Assembly (NCBI GenBank): GCA_004555055.1
Contig: SFJN01000045.1
Location: 1 to 24,398, forward strand
From: Bacteroidales bacterium
Lineage (GTDB): Bacteria > Bacteroidota > Bacteroidia > Bacteroidales > Bacteroidaceae
Reading direction: 5' to 3'
Length of the DNA: 24,398 bases
The position numbers and the translations under genes are program-made. Every line of letters starts with the position of its first letter. Positions within the stretch are counted from its first letter, which is position 1. Below are positions 1-7,872 of the stretch, piece after piece. The notes below the pieces were generated by a model. The model was not told the DNA's origin and did no database searches. It saw nothing but the letters and a program-made list of their open reading frames with translations.

Positions 1-27
1 ATTATATCTTTCCTCTTCATTTTAGCA

Positions 28-2973
28 ATGCACATGAAAAGAATAGAAATCGTACTGTTTTTTTTCTTTATTTCTTTCTCCGTTATTGCGCAGAAAGTTC
101 CTGTGAATTTTGGAGGTACCATTGTTGACGCATTCACGCGTCAGGCTATTAACGGTGAGGTGCAATGTTCGTTGCTCCGACTCGACAGTACCGTGATGAT
201 GACCACTAAAAGCTATGAACATACGGATCAGGGAAACGGTGTAATTCGCACGTGTTTCGACTTTGAGGTTCCAGAGCAGACGGGGACCGGTCATTTTCTC
301 GTGAAACTGGAAGCCAAGGGATATGAAACCGTATATAAGGCCGCTAAATTAGTATGGAAATCTAAACCGATAGAAATCTATCTTTGGGACATACCTATGC
401 GACGCTCTTCGCAGAAGATGTTTGACAAGCAGTTGAACGAGGCTGTCGTTACAGCCACCAAGGTGAAGTTCTACACGAAGGGCGACACGCTGGTTTACAA
501 CGCCGATGCGTTCCAATTGCAGGAAGGCTCAATGCTCGACGCACTTGTGGCGCAACTGCCAGGCGCGGAACTGAAGCCCGACGGGCGTATCATGGTGAAC
601 GGGAAGTTTGTGGAGAGCCTGCTGCTCAACGGGCGCGACTTCTTCAAGGGCGACAACACCGTGCTGCTCGACAACCTGCCCGCCTATATGGTGCATCAAG
701 TGAAAGTGTATACAGAAGAAAGCGAGACAAGTAAGTTGCTGGGCCGCAAGGTGGACGATGGCCGCTTTGTTATGGACGTGAAACTGAAAAGGCAGTACGC
801 CATCGGCTGGTTGGTTAATGCAGAAGCGGGTTATGGTACGGAGAACCGTTACTTGGGCCGCTTCTTTGCCATGTGCTACACGCCGCAGTCGCGCCTCTCC
901 CTCTTTGGCAACCTCAACAATGTGAACGACCGCCGCAAGCCCGACGGCAACGGCGGATGGGGTGACTTCGACGTGTCAGGCGGACTGACCTCTACGAAGC
1001 GCGGTGGCTTGGACTATTCCGTGTTCGACAAGCGCGACCGCTTCCAGTTGTCTGGCAACGCGGACGTAACCTACACCGATAATGAGAACGCATGGGGCGG
1101 TAGCTCCACCAACTTCATCCCCGGTGGCGATGTCTACAATGTGACTTCCAGTTGCACGAATAGCAGCAACCTCTCCATTAGTACGCAGCACGACCTGAAG
1201 TTCAACTTCCTGCAGAAGCATCACGCGTTCAGTTTGTCTCCAAGTTTCAACTACCAGAAGAGCGACTACAACTACAACTTCTTGAACGGAACGTTCGGCA
1301 TAAATCCAGTCGGCGACTATGCCGCTGTGCTCGACAGCCTCTTCTCACCCGATTGGACCACCACTATACGCCACCTCATCCGTCGCAACGGCGAGCAGGC
1401 CGTGGGCAACAGTCGAACAACAAACGGCAATATGTCCTTCTGGAGTTTCTTCAAGATTCCCTATTCGCAGGATGGCATATCGGTGGACGGCAGCCTGTCC
1501 TGCAACGACAAACGGCAGGATGGCTTCAACCATTTCCTCTACAACCACTACGAGAACGGCAATTTGCAAACTGATTGGCGCAACCGCTACAACAAGTCGC
1601 CCCAGCGCAACTTCGGGGCACAGGTGCGGACAAAGTACTTCTGGCATTGGAACCAAGAGATTATGCTCAACCCCAGTTATACATTTAATTACAAATACGA
1701 GTCGGGCGACCGCATGCATTACCGCCTCGACGTGCTCGATGAAAGCGCGGACATGCCGCTGGGTTGGCTTCCCTCCGAGGCCGCCACGCTGTTACAGGCT
1801 CTCGACTCGGACAACAGCTACGAGGGACTGTTGCATCGCTATCGCTACGACCTGACGCTCGACTGGCAGTGGCAGCATTACAGCAAGACACCGCAGGGCC
1901 GTCGCACAGCAGGTTGGAATGTGCAGATCCGCCCGTCCGTTGTGCTGGAGGACAACCGCTTTCGGTTCACGGACTTTGTCGGGCAGAAGAACGAGCAGCA
2001 GATTCACAAGACCTACGTACTGCCACAAGCCCGTCTCAGCCTGAAGCGCAACACCCGGGAGTTCCGCCACGAACTGAACTTTGCGGCCACCCTCAACAGC
2101 AGCTCACCCTCCATGACCAACTTGGTCAACAAGACCTTCGCCGCCGACCCGCTGAACGTGACACTGGGCAACCCCGACCTGAAGCAACGCACCGACATCG
2201 ACCTCTCGTTCAACTACAAGTCCGACCATTGGCTAAGGCACAAGGAGCAACAACTCTACGGCAATGCAGGATGGCACTGCGCCACCAATGCCATCTCCGT
2301 CAGCTACATCTACGACAAACAGACTGGTGTTACCACCAGCCGCCCCGTGAATGTGGACGGGAACTGGAACGCCTGGCTCAATGTGGGCTATGTCACTCCG
2401 CTGGACAAGCCTCATCGCCTGACGCTTACCACCAACACGGCGGTCAACTATTACCATCTCGTTGACTTCTCCGGCAGCAATCCCACAGCCACGCCCCTGC
2501 GCAACACCACGCAGACCGCCGTGCTCAGCGAGGAGCTTCGCTTGAATTATCGCTACCGGAAAGTGAATGTGGGCGTGAAGGGCAACGCGGCCTGGAACCA
2601 CGCCAACGCCAACCGCAACGACTTTGTGAACGCCAACACCTGGAACATACACTATGGGGCCAATGCCGTCGTCGACCTGCCGTGGGCATTCCAGCTCTCC
2701 ACCGAGCTGACCATGTTCACCCGTCGGGGCTACGAATCGTCCACCATGAACCGGGACGATCTAGTTTGGAACGCGCGACTTTCGAAGAGCTTCCTGAAGA
2801 ACCGGCTTAATCTGATGCTTGATGCCTGGGACATTCTGGGCAACCTGTCCAACGTCAATGCCGGCATCGACAGCCGAAGCCGCTGGGAATACTACACAAA
2901 CGTCATCCCGCGCTACGTTATGCTGCGCCTTGTCTATCGTTTTGATAAGCAACCTAAAAAACATAAAAAATGA
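28..2973 (+). CDS. Outer-membrane beta-barrel protein, TonB-receptor-like, intact paralog
   Basis: A 981-residue secreted protein. Residues 3-22 form a signal peptide: basic start MKR, a phenylalanine-rich core, then cleavage probably after SVIA. Residues about 24-120 look like a carboxypeptidase-regulatory or Ig-like N-terminal domain. Residues about 137-255 are a plug-like block with GDTLVYNADAF, GSMLDAL, DGRIMVNGK and LLNGRDFFKGD. The remainder is rich in alternating aromatic/polar strands and ends in YVMLRLVYRF, as expected for the Bacteroidetes outer-membrane beta-barrel (OMP_b-brl) family. These proteins sit in the outer membrane; some take part in TonB-dependent uptake, but no substrate can be read here, there is no SusD-like partner, and I see no TonB box. 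ATG codons occur at 28 and 34; the second fits signal-peptide practice slightly better. The paralog starts 22 nt downstream, so the two are probably cotranscribed. The promoter lies outside the window. Confidence 0.88.
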   Translation: MHMKRIEIVLFFFFISFSVIAQKVPVNFGGTIVDAFTRQAINGEVQCSLLRLDSTVMMTTKSYEHTDQGNGVIRTCFDFEVPEQTGTGHFLVKLEAKGYETVYKAAKLVWKSKPIEIYLWDIPMRRSSQKMFDKQLNEAVVTATKVKFYTKGDTLVYNADAFQLQEGSMLDALVAQLPGAELKPDGRIMVNGKFVESLLLNGRDFFKGDNTVLLDNLPAYMVHQVKVYTEESETSKLLGRKVDDGRFVMDVKLKRQYAIGWLVNAEAGYGTENRYLGRFFAMCYTPQSRLSLFGNLNNVNDRRKPDGNGGWGDFDVSGGLTSTKRGGLDYSVFDKRDRFQLSGNADVTYTDNENAWGGSSTNFIPGGDVYNVTSSCTNSSNLSISTQHDLKFNFLQKHHAFSLSPSFNYQKSDYNYNFLNGTFGINPVGDYAAVLDSLFSPDWTTTIRHLIRRNGEQAVGNSRTTNGNMSFWSFFKIPYSQDGISVDGSLSCNDKRQDGFNHFLYNHYENGNLQTDWRNRYNKSPQRNFGAQVRTKYFWHWNQEIMLNPSYTFNYKYESGDRMHYRLDVLDESADMPLGWLPSEAATLLQALDSDNSYEGLLHRYRYDLTLDWQWQHYSKTPQGRRTAGWNVQIRPSVVLEDNRFRFTDFVGQKNEQQIHKTYVLPQARLSLKRNTREFRHELNFAATLNSSSPSMTNLVNKTFAADPLNVTLGNPDLKQRTDIDLSFNYKSDHWLRHKEQQLYGNAGWHCATNAISVSYIYDKQTGVTTSRPVNVDGNWNAWLNVGYVTPLDKPHRLTLTTNTAVNYYHLVDFSGSNPTATPLRNTTQTAVLSEELRLNYRYRKVNVGVKGNAAWNHANANRNDFVNANTWNIHYGANAVVDLPWAFQLSTELTMFTRRGYESSTMNRDDLVWNARLSKSFLKNRLNLMLDAWDILGNLSNVNAGIDSRSRWEYYTNVIPRYVMLRLVYRFDKQPKKHKK

Positions 2974-2995
2974 ACAATGCCATAGATATACGCTT

Positions 2996-5922
2996 ATGAG
3001 ATTGATTCTTCTTTGCCTTTTTACCTTCTGCATTTCCACTGCTTATGCTGGCCCTGCAGACAGTCTGACACTATGGGGATGGCCTCGCGACGCATTTACC
3101 ATGGAGCCTGTTATCGACAGCACGCAGGTTGAGCTGATGACGACCGACAGTACGGTGATTGCAACGGCCAAACCGTTTTGGGACAGATACCGCCCCAACT
3201 CCCATTTCATCATCCCCGTTGGTTTTCGTTCGGGGGAATACATCGTTCGGCTTACCAATCCCCAATACCAAACCACGACGATGCGGTTCAAGCTAAAAAC
3301 CCGGAAGCAGGACAACAGTTATTCAATTGGTGAAATAAAAATGCGCCGAAAGCCCGTCTCCCGCACCATCGCTTTGGGCGAAGCTACCGTTACGGCCACA
3401 AAAATAAAGTTCTACAACAAGGGTGACACGCTCGTCTATAATGCTGATGCCTTCAACCTGGCGGAGGGCTCGATGCTGGATGCGCTTGTGGAGCAACTTC
3501 CCGGTGTGGAACTGAAGCGCGATGGGCGTATTCTTGTAAACGGAAAGCAGGTGGAGAGCGTATTGCTCAACGGAAAAGACTTTTTCAAAGGCGACAATAC
3601 CGTATTGCTGGACAATCTGCCGGGCTATACCGTGAAGCATGTGAAGTTCTACGACAAGACAAGCGAACGCAGCGAGGGACTGAAGATGGATTTGGATGAC
3701 GGCAGATTCGTGATGGACGTGATTCTGAAACGTGAATACCAGATTGGCTGGCTGGCGAATGCCGAAGCCGGTGTAGGCACCCATGAACGTTGGCTCGGCC
3801 GGCTCTTCGCCTTACGGTTTACACCCCAATCGCGCCTGGCATGCTATGCCAACGCCAACAATACGCACGAAAGCCGGAAACCTGGAAGAAACGGGGAATG
3901 GTCGCCGAGCGCTATCGGAAACGGTACAAGCACCACGGAGGTAGCTGGCATTGACTACCTCAGATACGACAAGAAACATCGCTACGAGTTGGAGGGGAAT
4001 GTGGATGTCACGCATACGGACAACGATGCCGTGACGAAACAGCAGAGAGAAATGTTTCAGATGAATGGCTCCGTTTTCAACAGAATCCTCCAGACCAACA
4101 AGACGCAAAACACGTCCATCGGAACAAACCATAAGTTCCGCTTTATGTTAGGTCCCGAGAACGACAAATACAGAACGCAACTCTATCTGAAGCCTCAGTT
4201 TACATACAATTATTCCAAAAACCATTCGGACAGGTTGTCGGCAGAGTTTACTGCCAATCCGATTGGAGAAGGCGACTGGGAGAATGTCTTTAATGGCCCT
4301 GATGCCAGCCGGGTCTGACTGACCTGCTGGTCAACAAGGCTCGTACACGCCAACGTGGCAATTCAGTAAATATTAGCGGAGGGATAAACGCACAACTTTA
4401 TTTCAGATTTCCATTTACCGGAAGGCGTATGGAACTGACTTCCGATTTCCGTGCCGGCAGGAGGAAGGTACACAGCTTCGACCGCTACACTCTGAATTTT
4501 GCCGATAGTCCAGAAGAGGACTGTAGAAACCGATACTACGACACGCCGTCCGACAACCTTGAGGCCAATGTGGGCCTGTCGTGGGCATACCTGCTGTTTT
4601 CCAAAGGTTTTCAGGCGGTCACTCTCAGCCCTTCAATCAGTTACGGCTATGTTCATTCCCAACAGGAAAACAGTCTCTACCGGTTAGACTGGCTCGAAGA
4701 GATGAACGATGCCGACTTTGGCACACTGCCGTCCACACGCGATGCGCTGATTGCCGCTCTCGACCGCTACAACAGCTACCTGAGTACACGCAACTGCCAT
4801 ACCCTCCTTGCCTCGACAGCCTTCCGCTATTCATACGACGTCCGCGAGCGGCGCGACAACAATGAGGTGCGCACCGCTTTTTGGCGCCTTTCGTTTACAC
4901 CTGGCATCGAACTGAAGGCGGAAAGCTTGGATTTCGACGGCCAGCAACAGGCCAAACACTCCCGAACGGAACTGCTTCCTGCTATGACGCTGCGGCTGGA
5001 ACGCAACACCCGGGGCATGATGCATCAGTTCTGGCTCGAGGGCAGCTACCGCCAGCAACTCCCTGCTCTGTTCTCGCTCTTGGGGCTGCGCTTCGACAGC
5101 GATCCGCTCAACGTGAGCGAAGGCAACACAGGGCTGTGCCGTACTGATGTTTTCTCCACTGAACTCTATTATACTTCTGACCAATGGGGGATGGAGAAGC
5201 AACGCCGGCTTTCCGGACTCATCAGGGCTACGTTCTACCGTAACGCGGTCGCCACGGCACAGATTTATGATGCAACGACTGGTGTGCGCACCTTCCGTCC
5301 GCAAAATGTGGATGGGAACTGCCACATCGCCTTCGACGGCAAATTCAGCACTCCGGTGGATGCCCACAAAGGTTGGGTGCTCAACCTTGCCCTCAGCAAT
5401 AATTTCTACCGGAATACAGACTTGCAAGCCACGAACTCACCGATTGCGGAAAGCAGCACGGTTTGCACCAACTACATGGCTCTCCCACTGAGTATGGAGT
5501 GCAACTACAAAAAGCTGAGGATAGGCGCCAAGTTCCAGACGGCCTGGCACAGTGCCCGAAGCAGGCGTGAGCATTTCCAGCGCATCAACGGTGTGAACAT
5601 CGATGCGGGCATTTACGGAAATCTTCAGTTGCCTTGGAAGATGCAATTGGCCACCGACTTCAGTTTCTACGCCCACCGCGGCTTTGCCAATGCGGTTATG
5701 AACACGGACCACTTCGTATGGAATGCCCAGCTGTCCAAAAGCATCCTGCACGGCAATCTCATCTTTGCACTGGTCGGATACGACATCCTTGGCGACATTT
5801 CCAGCCTGAATTACACCGTAAACATGCAGGGGGTTACTGAAACCTGGCGGAATGTGATACCTCGCTACGGCATGCTTCGCGTCATTTACAAGCTGAACAA
5901 ACAGCCGAAGAAAAGGCAATGA
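2996..5922 (+). pseudogene. Second outer-membrane beta-barrel protein, broken by a one-base frameshift near 4314
   Basis: This is a tandem paralog of the upstream beta-barrel gene. The start at 2996 is chosen because MRLILLCLFTFCISTAYA is a clean signal peptide. The frame runs 440 codons to a TGA at 4316-4318. The rest of the protein continues in the next frame from CTG at 4315 (LTDLLVNKARTR) through 5922 without a stop. Restoring one base after 4314 gives about 975 residues, against 981 in the paralog, and aligns the two copies across the junction without a gap (PDWTTTIRHL with PDASRVLTDL). The plug-like block (residues about 129-245) is strongly conserved with the paralog, while the barrel is more divergent. 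Many third-position differences mean the duplication is old. About 500 codons downstream remain open, so the lesion is recent, an assembly or read error, or recoded. No slippery heptamer is visible at the junction. Confidence 0.82.
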
Positions 5923-6044
5923 AACCGATTCTCTTATCCCTCTTCTGCATACTCTCTTTCCTGGAAGCACACCACAGGAAAAGCCTTATATATGTTGTTT
6001 TAGTTGTCGTTATTCACTGTTACCGAGCGAATACCGTACACTAA
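5919..6044 (+). pseudogene. 41-codon stub of a third operon gene starting with a signal peptide
   Basis: The ATG overlaps the stop of the second beta-barrel gene as ATGA, a common arrangement for coupled operon genes. The first 17 residues (MKPILLSLFCILSFLEA) look like a signal peptide: Lys at position 2, a leucine-rich core and a small residue at the end. After that the sequence turns into HHRKSLIYVVLVVV and stops at TAA 6042-6044, with no recognisable domain. I infer the 5-prime remnant of a secreted protein whose body was lost by deletion or rearrangement. GLPGLI-type or other small secreted proteins are known companions of such barrels, but nothing here identifies the family. A real 41-residue membrane peptide is the alternative. 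Confidence 0.4.
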
Positions 6045-6136
6045 ATCCGACCTCCCCATTTGACTTGCCCTCAGCCTAATTCAAATTCAGCAATTGCAAA
6101 CTGACGTGTTTGGGGAGGAATCCGCATCCCTCTACA

Positions 6137-6262
6137 AAAAAAGTTTTTCGTTTTTCTCCTACATTTCCTACACCAATCCCCAAATTGCTTGATTTTACTG
6201 GCCATTACGGGTGAAGGATAGGGTGTAGGATCGGGTGTAGGATACGCCAAGGGGTGTAGGAT
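6137..6262 (+). repeat. Dispersed repeat, copy A (CCTACACC arm plus GGTGTAGGAT units)
   Basis: The element starts with AAAAAAGTTTTTCG (6137-6150), four variable bases, then TCTCCTACATTTCCTACACC (6155-6174). After about 35 bp come four units of GGGTG(T/A)AGGAT at 6209, 6221, 6233 and 6252. The left arm is the reverse complement of the right-hand units, so single strands can fold into a long hairpin. The same order, with the same 4-base gap and similar spacer (TTTACTG...CGGGTG), is found at 23772-23896 in the same orientation. No coding function is apparent. A REP-like mobile or structural repeat is the best description. Confidence 0.75.
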
Positions 6263-6331
6263 ACAGGCTGTTTTAGGGTGAAAAAACGCAAATAAGGCGC
6301 ATTTTCCCCTCAACATCTTGACAGGAGCTAA

Positions 6332-6339
6332 AGATAATG
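6332..6339. repeat. IS target-site duplication, left copy
   Basis: AGATAATG lies directly outside the left inverted repeat. GGATAATG lies directly outside the right one (7748-7755). Seven of eight bases match, in line with the 8-9 bp duplications of the IS256 family. Confidence 0.75.
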
Positions 6340-6363
6340 GGTAGTGTTCCGTTTAGTGTGTCT
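6340..6363 (+). repeat. IS256-family left inverted repeat
   Basis: The outer end reads GGTAGTGTTCCGTTTAGTGT and continues GTCT. It pairs with the reverse complement of 7724-7747, with the inner part AGTGTGTCT identical. Transposase binds such ends. Confidence 0.75.
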
Positions 6364-6476
6364 GCGGCTATAAGTTCCAAGCCTGTAAACTTTGGATATC
6401 GTTGCAAAGTTAGTTAATAAATTTAATTATCCCCATAAAATCCATTTATTCTCTTCTTCTATTCGGCTTTAGTTAT

Positions 6477-7634
6477 TCATTGGGGGAATAGTTGCATGTC
6501 GCATGTGATGTTCGGCAATATCCGGTCATAAGCCTTGTGGTCCATAGCAACACTCCCCATTAAGGTCAGAACAGACTCTTCATTAGGCATGGCAGTCCTC
6601 ATACGCGTAACACGCCTGAAATCCCTATTCAACCGTTCTATCCAATTGGTCGTATAGATCATCGACTGTATTTGCGGGGCATAGTTGAGATAGGTCATAT
6701 ATGCCTTATAGTCCGCATTGTTGCGAAGAAGCTTTATTGACCTATAGTCTTTGCCCCATCTCTCGCACATGTCCTGCCATTTGTTCCAAGCCATTTCTAC
6801 GGTATAGTCACGCTGCCCTGTGCGGAAAATGTCACGCAGGTCTGCTGCGATTGCCGTTTTATCCCCATGTCGCACCTTTGCGTATATATTGCGCTTGAGA
6901 TGAGTCACACAGCGCTGGAGCGACGTGCCGGGGAAGCATTCTCCAACCACTGTGTCCAAGCCCTTGATGCCATCAGCGACAACTAGGCCGATACGCTGTA
7001 CTCCCCGTTCCTGAAGCTTCCCGAAGATTTCTTTCCACCCGGCAGCGCTCTCTATCGGCATATTGAATATGCCCAGGACTTCACGTGTACCTTCTTCGGT
7101 AACTGCCAATGCTACATAAAAGGCTTCGCTGGCCACCGAATGCTTCCGGTGAATCTTTATATGTACGCAATCGACGAACAGGATAGGATAGTACTTCTCC
7201 AGGCCTCTTTCCAACCATTCGTTCACCTGGTCACGGACACTGTCTACCATGCGGCTGATGCTCGTCTTGGAATAATGCTGCCCATAAATCTGGTCAAAGA
7301 CATCACCGACCTGCTCCTGTGTCAGACCTTTTGTGTAGAGAACTCCTGCCAAACGGTCACATTCCTCCTCCTGGTCACGCAGGATGGCGAGGATTTGAGG
7401 ATGGAAGTTGCCATAACGGTCACGGGGGATACGGAACTGGAGTTTACGGCCATGTCCATAGGCTGAGCCAGGACGATAACCATTACCCTTATTGCCCGGA
7501 TTATCAATGAGAAACTCGCTGCGCTCGGCAACCATCATACTCTCAAGCATTATCTCCATTAAGTCATGAAGACCATTTTTCTTCTGTGCATGCTTGCACA
7601 TTTGCTCTGAAATTTGTTCCTTTGTAAGTAACAT
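6477..7634 (-). CDS. IS256-family (mutator-type) DDE transposase
   Basis: A 385-residue transposase that would cut and join the ends of its own insertion sequence. The catalytic triad is visible as D155 in FVDCVHIKI, D221 in VVADGIKGL and E333 in TTNWIERLNRDFRR; the C-x2-H signature typical of the family is C242-H245 in RCVTHLKRN. The C-terminal pattern TNxIExxNxxxRxxTR is diagnostic of the mutator superfamily. Length is near the family's usual 390-410, and there is no internal stop, so it is probably functional. The ATG at 7634 is preceded by a consensus Bacteroidetes promoter and sits at the foot of a hairpin (7635-7675) that may limit translation. Its host gene neighbours are unrelated to its function. 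Confidence 0.95.
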   Translation of the reverse strand: MLLTKEQISEQMCKHAQKKNGLHDLMEIMLESMMVAERSEFLIDNPGNKGNGYRPGSAYGHGRKLQFRIPRDRYGNFHPQILAILRDQEEECDRLAGVLYTKGLTQEQVGDVFDQIYGQHYSKTSISRMVDSVRDQVNEWLERGLEKYYPILFVDCVHIKIHRKHSVASEAFYVALAVTEEGTREVLGIFNMPIESAAGWKEIFGKLQERGVQRIGLVVADGIKGLDTVVGECFPGTSLQRCVTHLKRNIYAKVRHGDKTAIAADLRDIFRTGQRDYTVEMAWNKWQDMCERWGKDYRSIKLLRNNADYKAYMTYLNYAPQIQSMIYTTNWIERLNRDFRRVTRMRTAMPNEESVLTLMGSVAMDHKAYDRILPNITCDMQLFPQ

Positions 7635-7675
7635 AAGTTGTAATTTTAGATTTGGACACCCAAAATTACAAACTT
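7635..7675 (-). promoter_or_regulatory. Hairpin directly upstream of the transposase start
   Basis: AAGTTGTAATTTT (7635-7647) and AAAATTACAAACTT (7662-7675) are inverted repeats differing by one bulged base. The stem abuts the ATG. The predicted transcription start (about 7656) lies inside the repeat, so transcripts started inside the IS would carry only one arm, while read-through transcripts from outside would carry both and could hide the start codon. This would be a guard against impinging transcription, known in principle for insertion sequences; here it is inference. Confidence 0.5.
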
Positions 7676-7691
7676 GTCAGGACTGGCCAAA
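7661..7691 (-). promoter_or_regulatory. Bacteroidetes-type promoter of the transposase gene
   Basis: On the minus strand TTTG (7691-7688) is followed by exactly 19 bases and TAATTTTG (7668-7661), a full match to the Bacteroidetes -33/-7 consensus TTTG and TAnnTTTG. Transcription would start near 7656, about 22 nt before the ATG. Confidence 0.75.
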
Positions 7692-7711
7692 CTTGGCTGG
7701 TCCTTTTTTTT
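7680..7711 (+). terminator. Intrinsic terminator on the plus strand inside the IS
   Basis: GGACTGGCCAA (7680-7690) pairs with TTGGCTGGTCC (7693-7703) with two G-T wobbles, followed by a run of eight T (7704-7711). It would stop plus-strand transcripts, antisense to the transposase, from leaving the right end of the IS. The stem overlaps the -33 box of the transposase promoter. Confidence 0.7.
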
Positions 7712-7723
7712 ACAACTTAATTG

Positions 7724-7747
7724 AGACACACTTTTTGAAACAGTATC
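7724..7747 (-). repeat. IS256-family right inverted repeat
   Basis: AGACACACTTTTTGAAACAG followed by TATC. Its reverse complement matches the left end at 17 of 24 positions, including AGTGTGTCT. It marks the transposase-upstream end of the element. Confidence 0.75.
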
Positions 7748-7755
7748 GGATAATG
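7748..7755. repeat. IS target-site duplication, right copy
   Basis: GGATAATG, against AGATAATG at 6332-6339. One mismatch at the outermost base suggests a mutation after insertion or a 7-bp duplication. Confidence 0.7.
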
Positions 7756-7813
7756 CAAAAAACCTGGATGAAAAACCGTAATCATCCGATAGACTATGAC
7801 CATGCCGAACGTA

Positions 7814-7847
7814 CAAAAATATCCCCGGGCCTCACGGCTCGGGGATA
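7814..7847 (-). terminator. Intrinsic terminator of the ribosomal protein cluster
   Basis: Read on the minus strand, TATCCCCGAGCC-GTGA-GGCCCGGGGATA forms a GC-rich stem with one A-C mismatch and a GNRA-type loop, followed by TTTTTG (7818-7813). It lies about 26 nt after the rplQ stop. This is the strongest terminator in the window and marks the end of the long minus-strand unit. Confidence 0.88.
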
Positions 7848-7872
7848 CCTTATATAAGAATTGTTGTAGAAA

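Larger units (their letters stand above)
6045..6339. other. Gene-free stretch between the beta-barrel operon and the IS
   Basis: About 295 bp without a convincing gene. It holds copy A of the dispersed repeat (6137-6262), a weak inverted repeat around 6112-6132, and at its right edge the left copy of the IS target duplication (6332-6339). No strong plus-strand terminator with a T-run is visible for the beta-barrel operon. A minus-strand reading frame across 6071-6316 exists but its protein is low in plausibility and follows the repeat. Confidence 0.6.
6340..7747 (-). mobile_element. Complete IS256-family insertion sequence (about 1.41 kb)
   Basis: The boundaries are set by imperfect terminal inverted repeats that match at 17 of 24 positions, and by the flanking 8-bp duplication. 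The element carries one intact transposase gene on the minus strand, a promoter and a hairpin terminator near its right end. Its left internal part (6364-6476) is A/T-rich and holds no gene. It lies between two convergent transcription units, beyond the terminator of the ribosomal cluster, so it damages no visible gene. The near-perfect target duplication and intact transposase suggest a fairly recent insertion. Confidence 0.88.

Noticed and set aside
4308..4320. Programmed -1 frameshift in the second beta-barrel gene
   Set aside because: No X-XXY-YYZ slippery heptamer stands at the junction (AGC CGG GTC TGA) and the intact paralog needs no recoding. A simple indel explains the data.
6071..6316. 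An 81-codon minus-strand ORF over the dispersed repeat
   Set aside because: The PTPDPTPYPSP-like stretch comes from the GGTGTAGGAT units; the other repeat copy does not keep the frame.
7594..7857. An 87-codon plus-strand ORF across the IS right end and terminator
   Set aside because: It crosses the IS boundary, an inverted repeat and the ribosomal terminator, so it is not an evolved gene.
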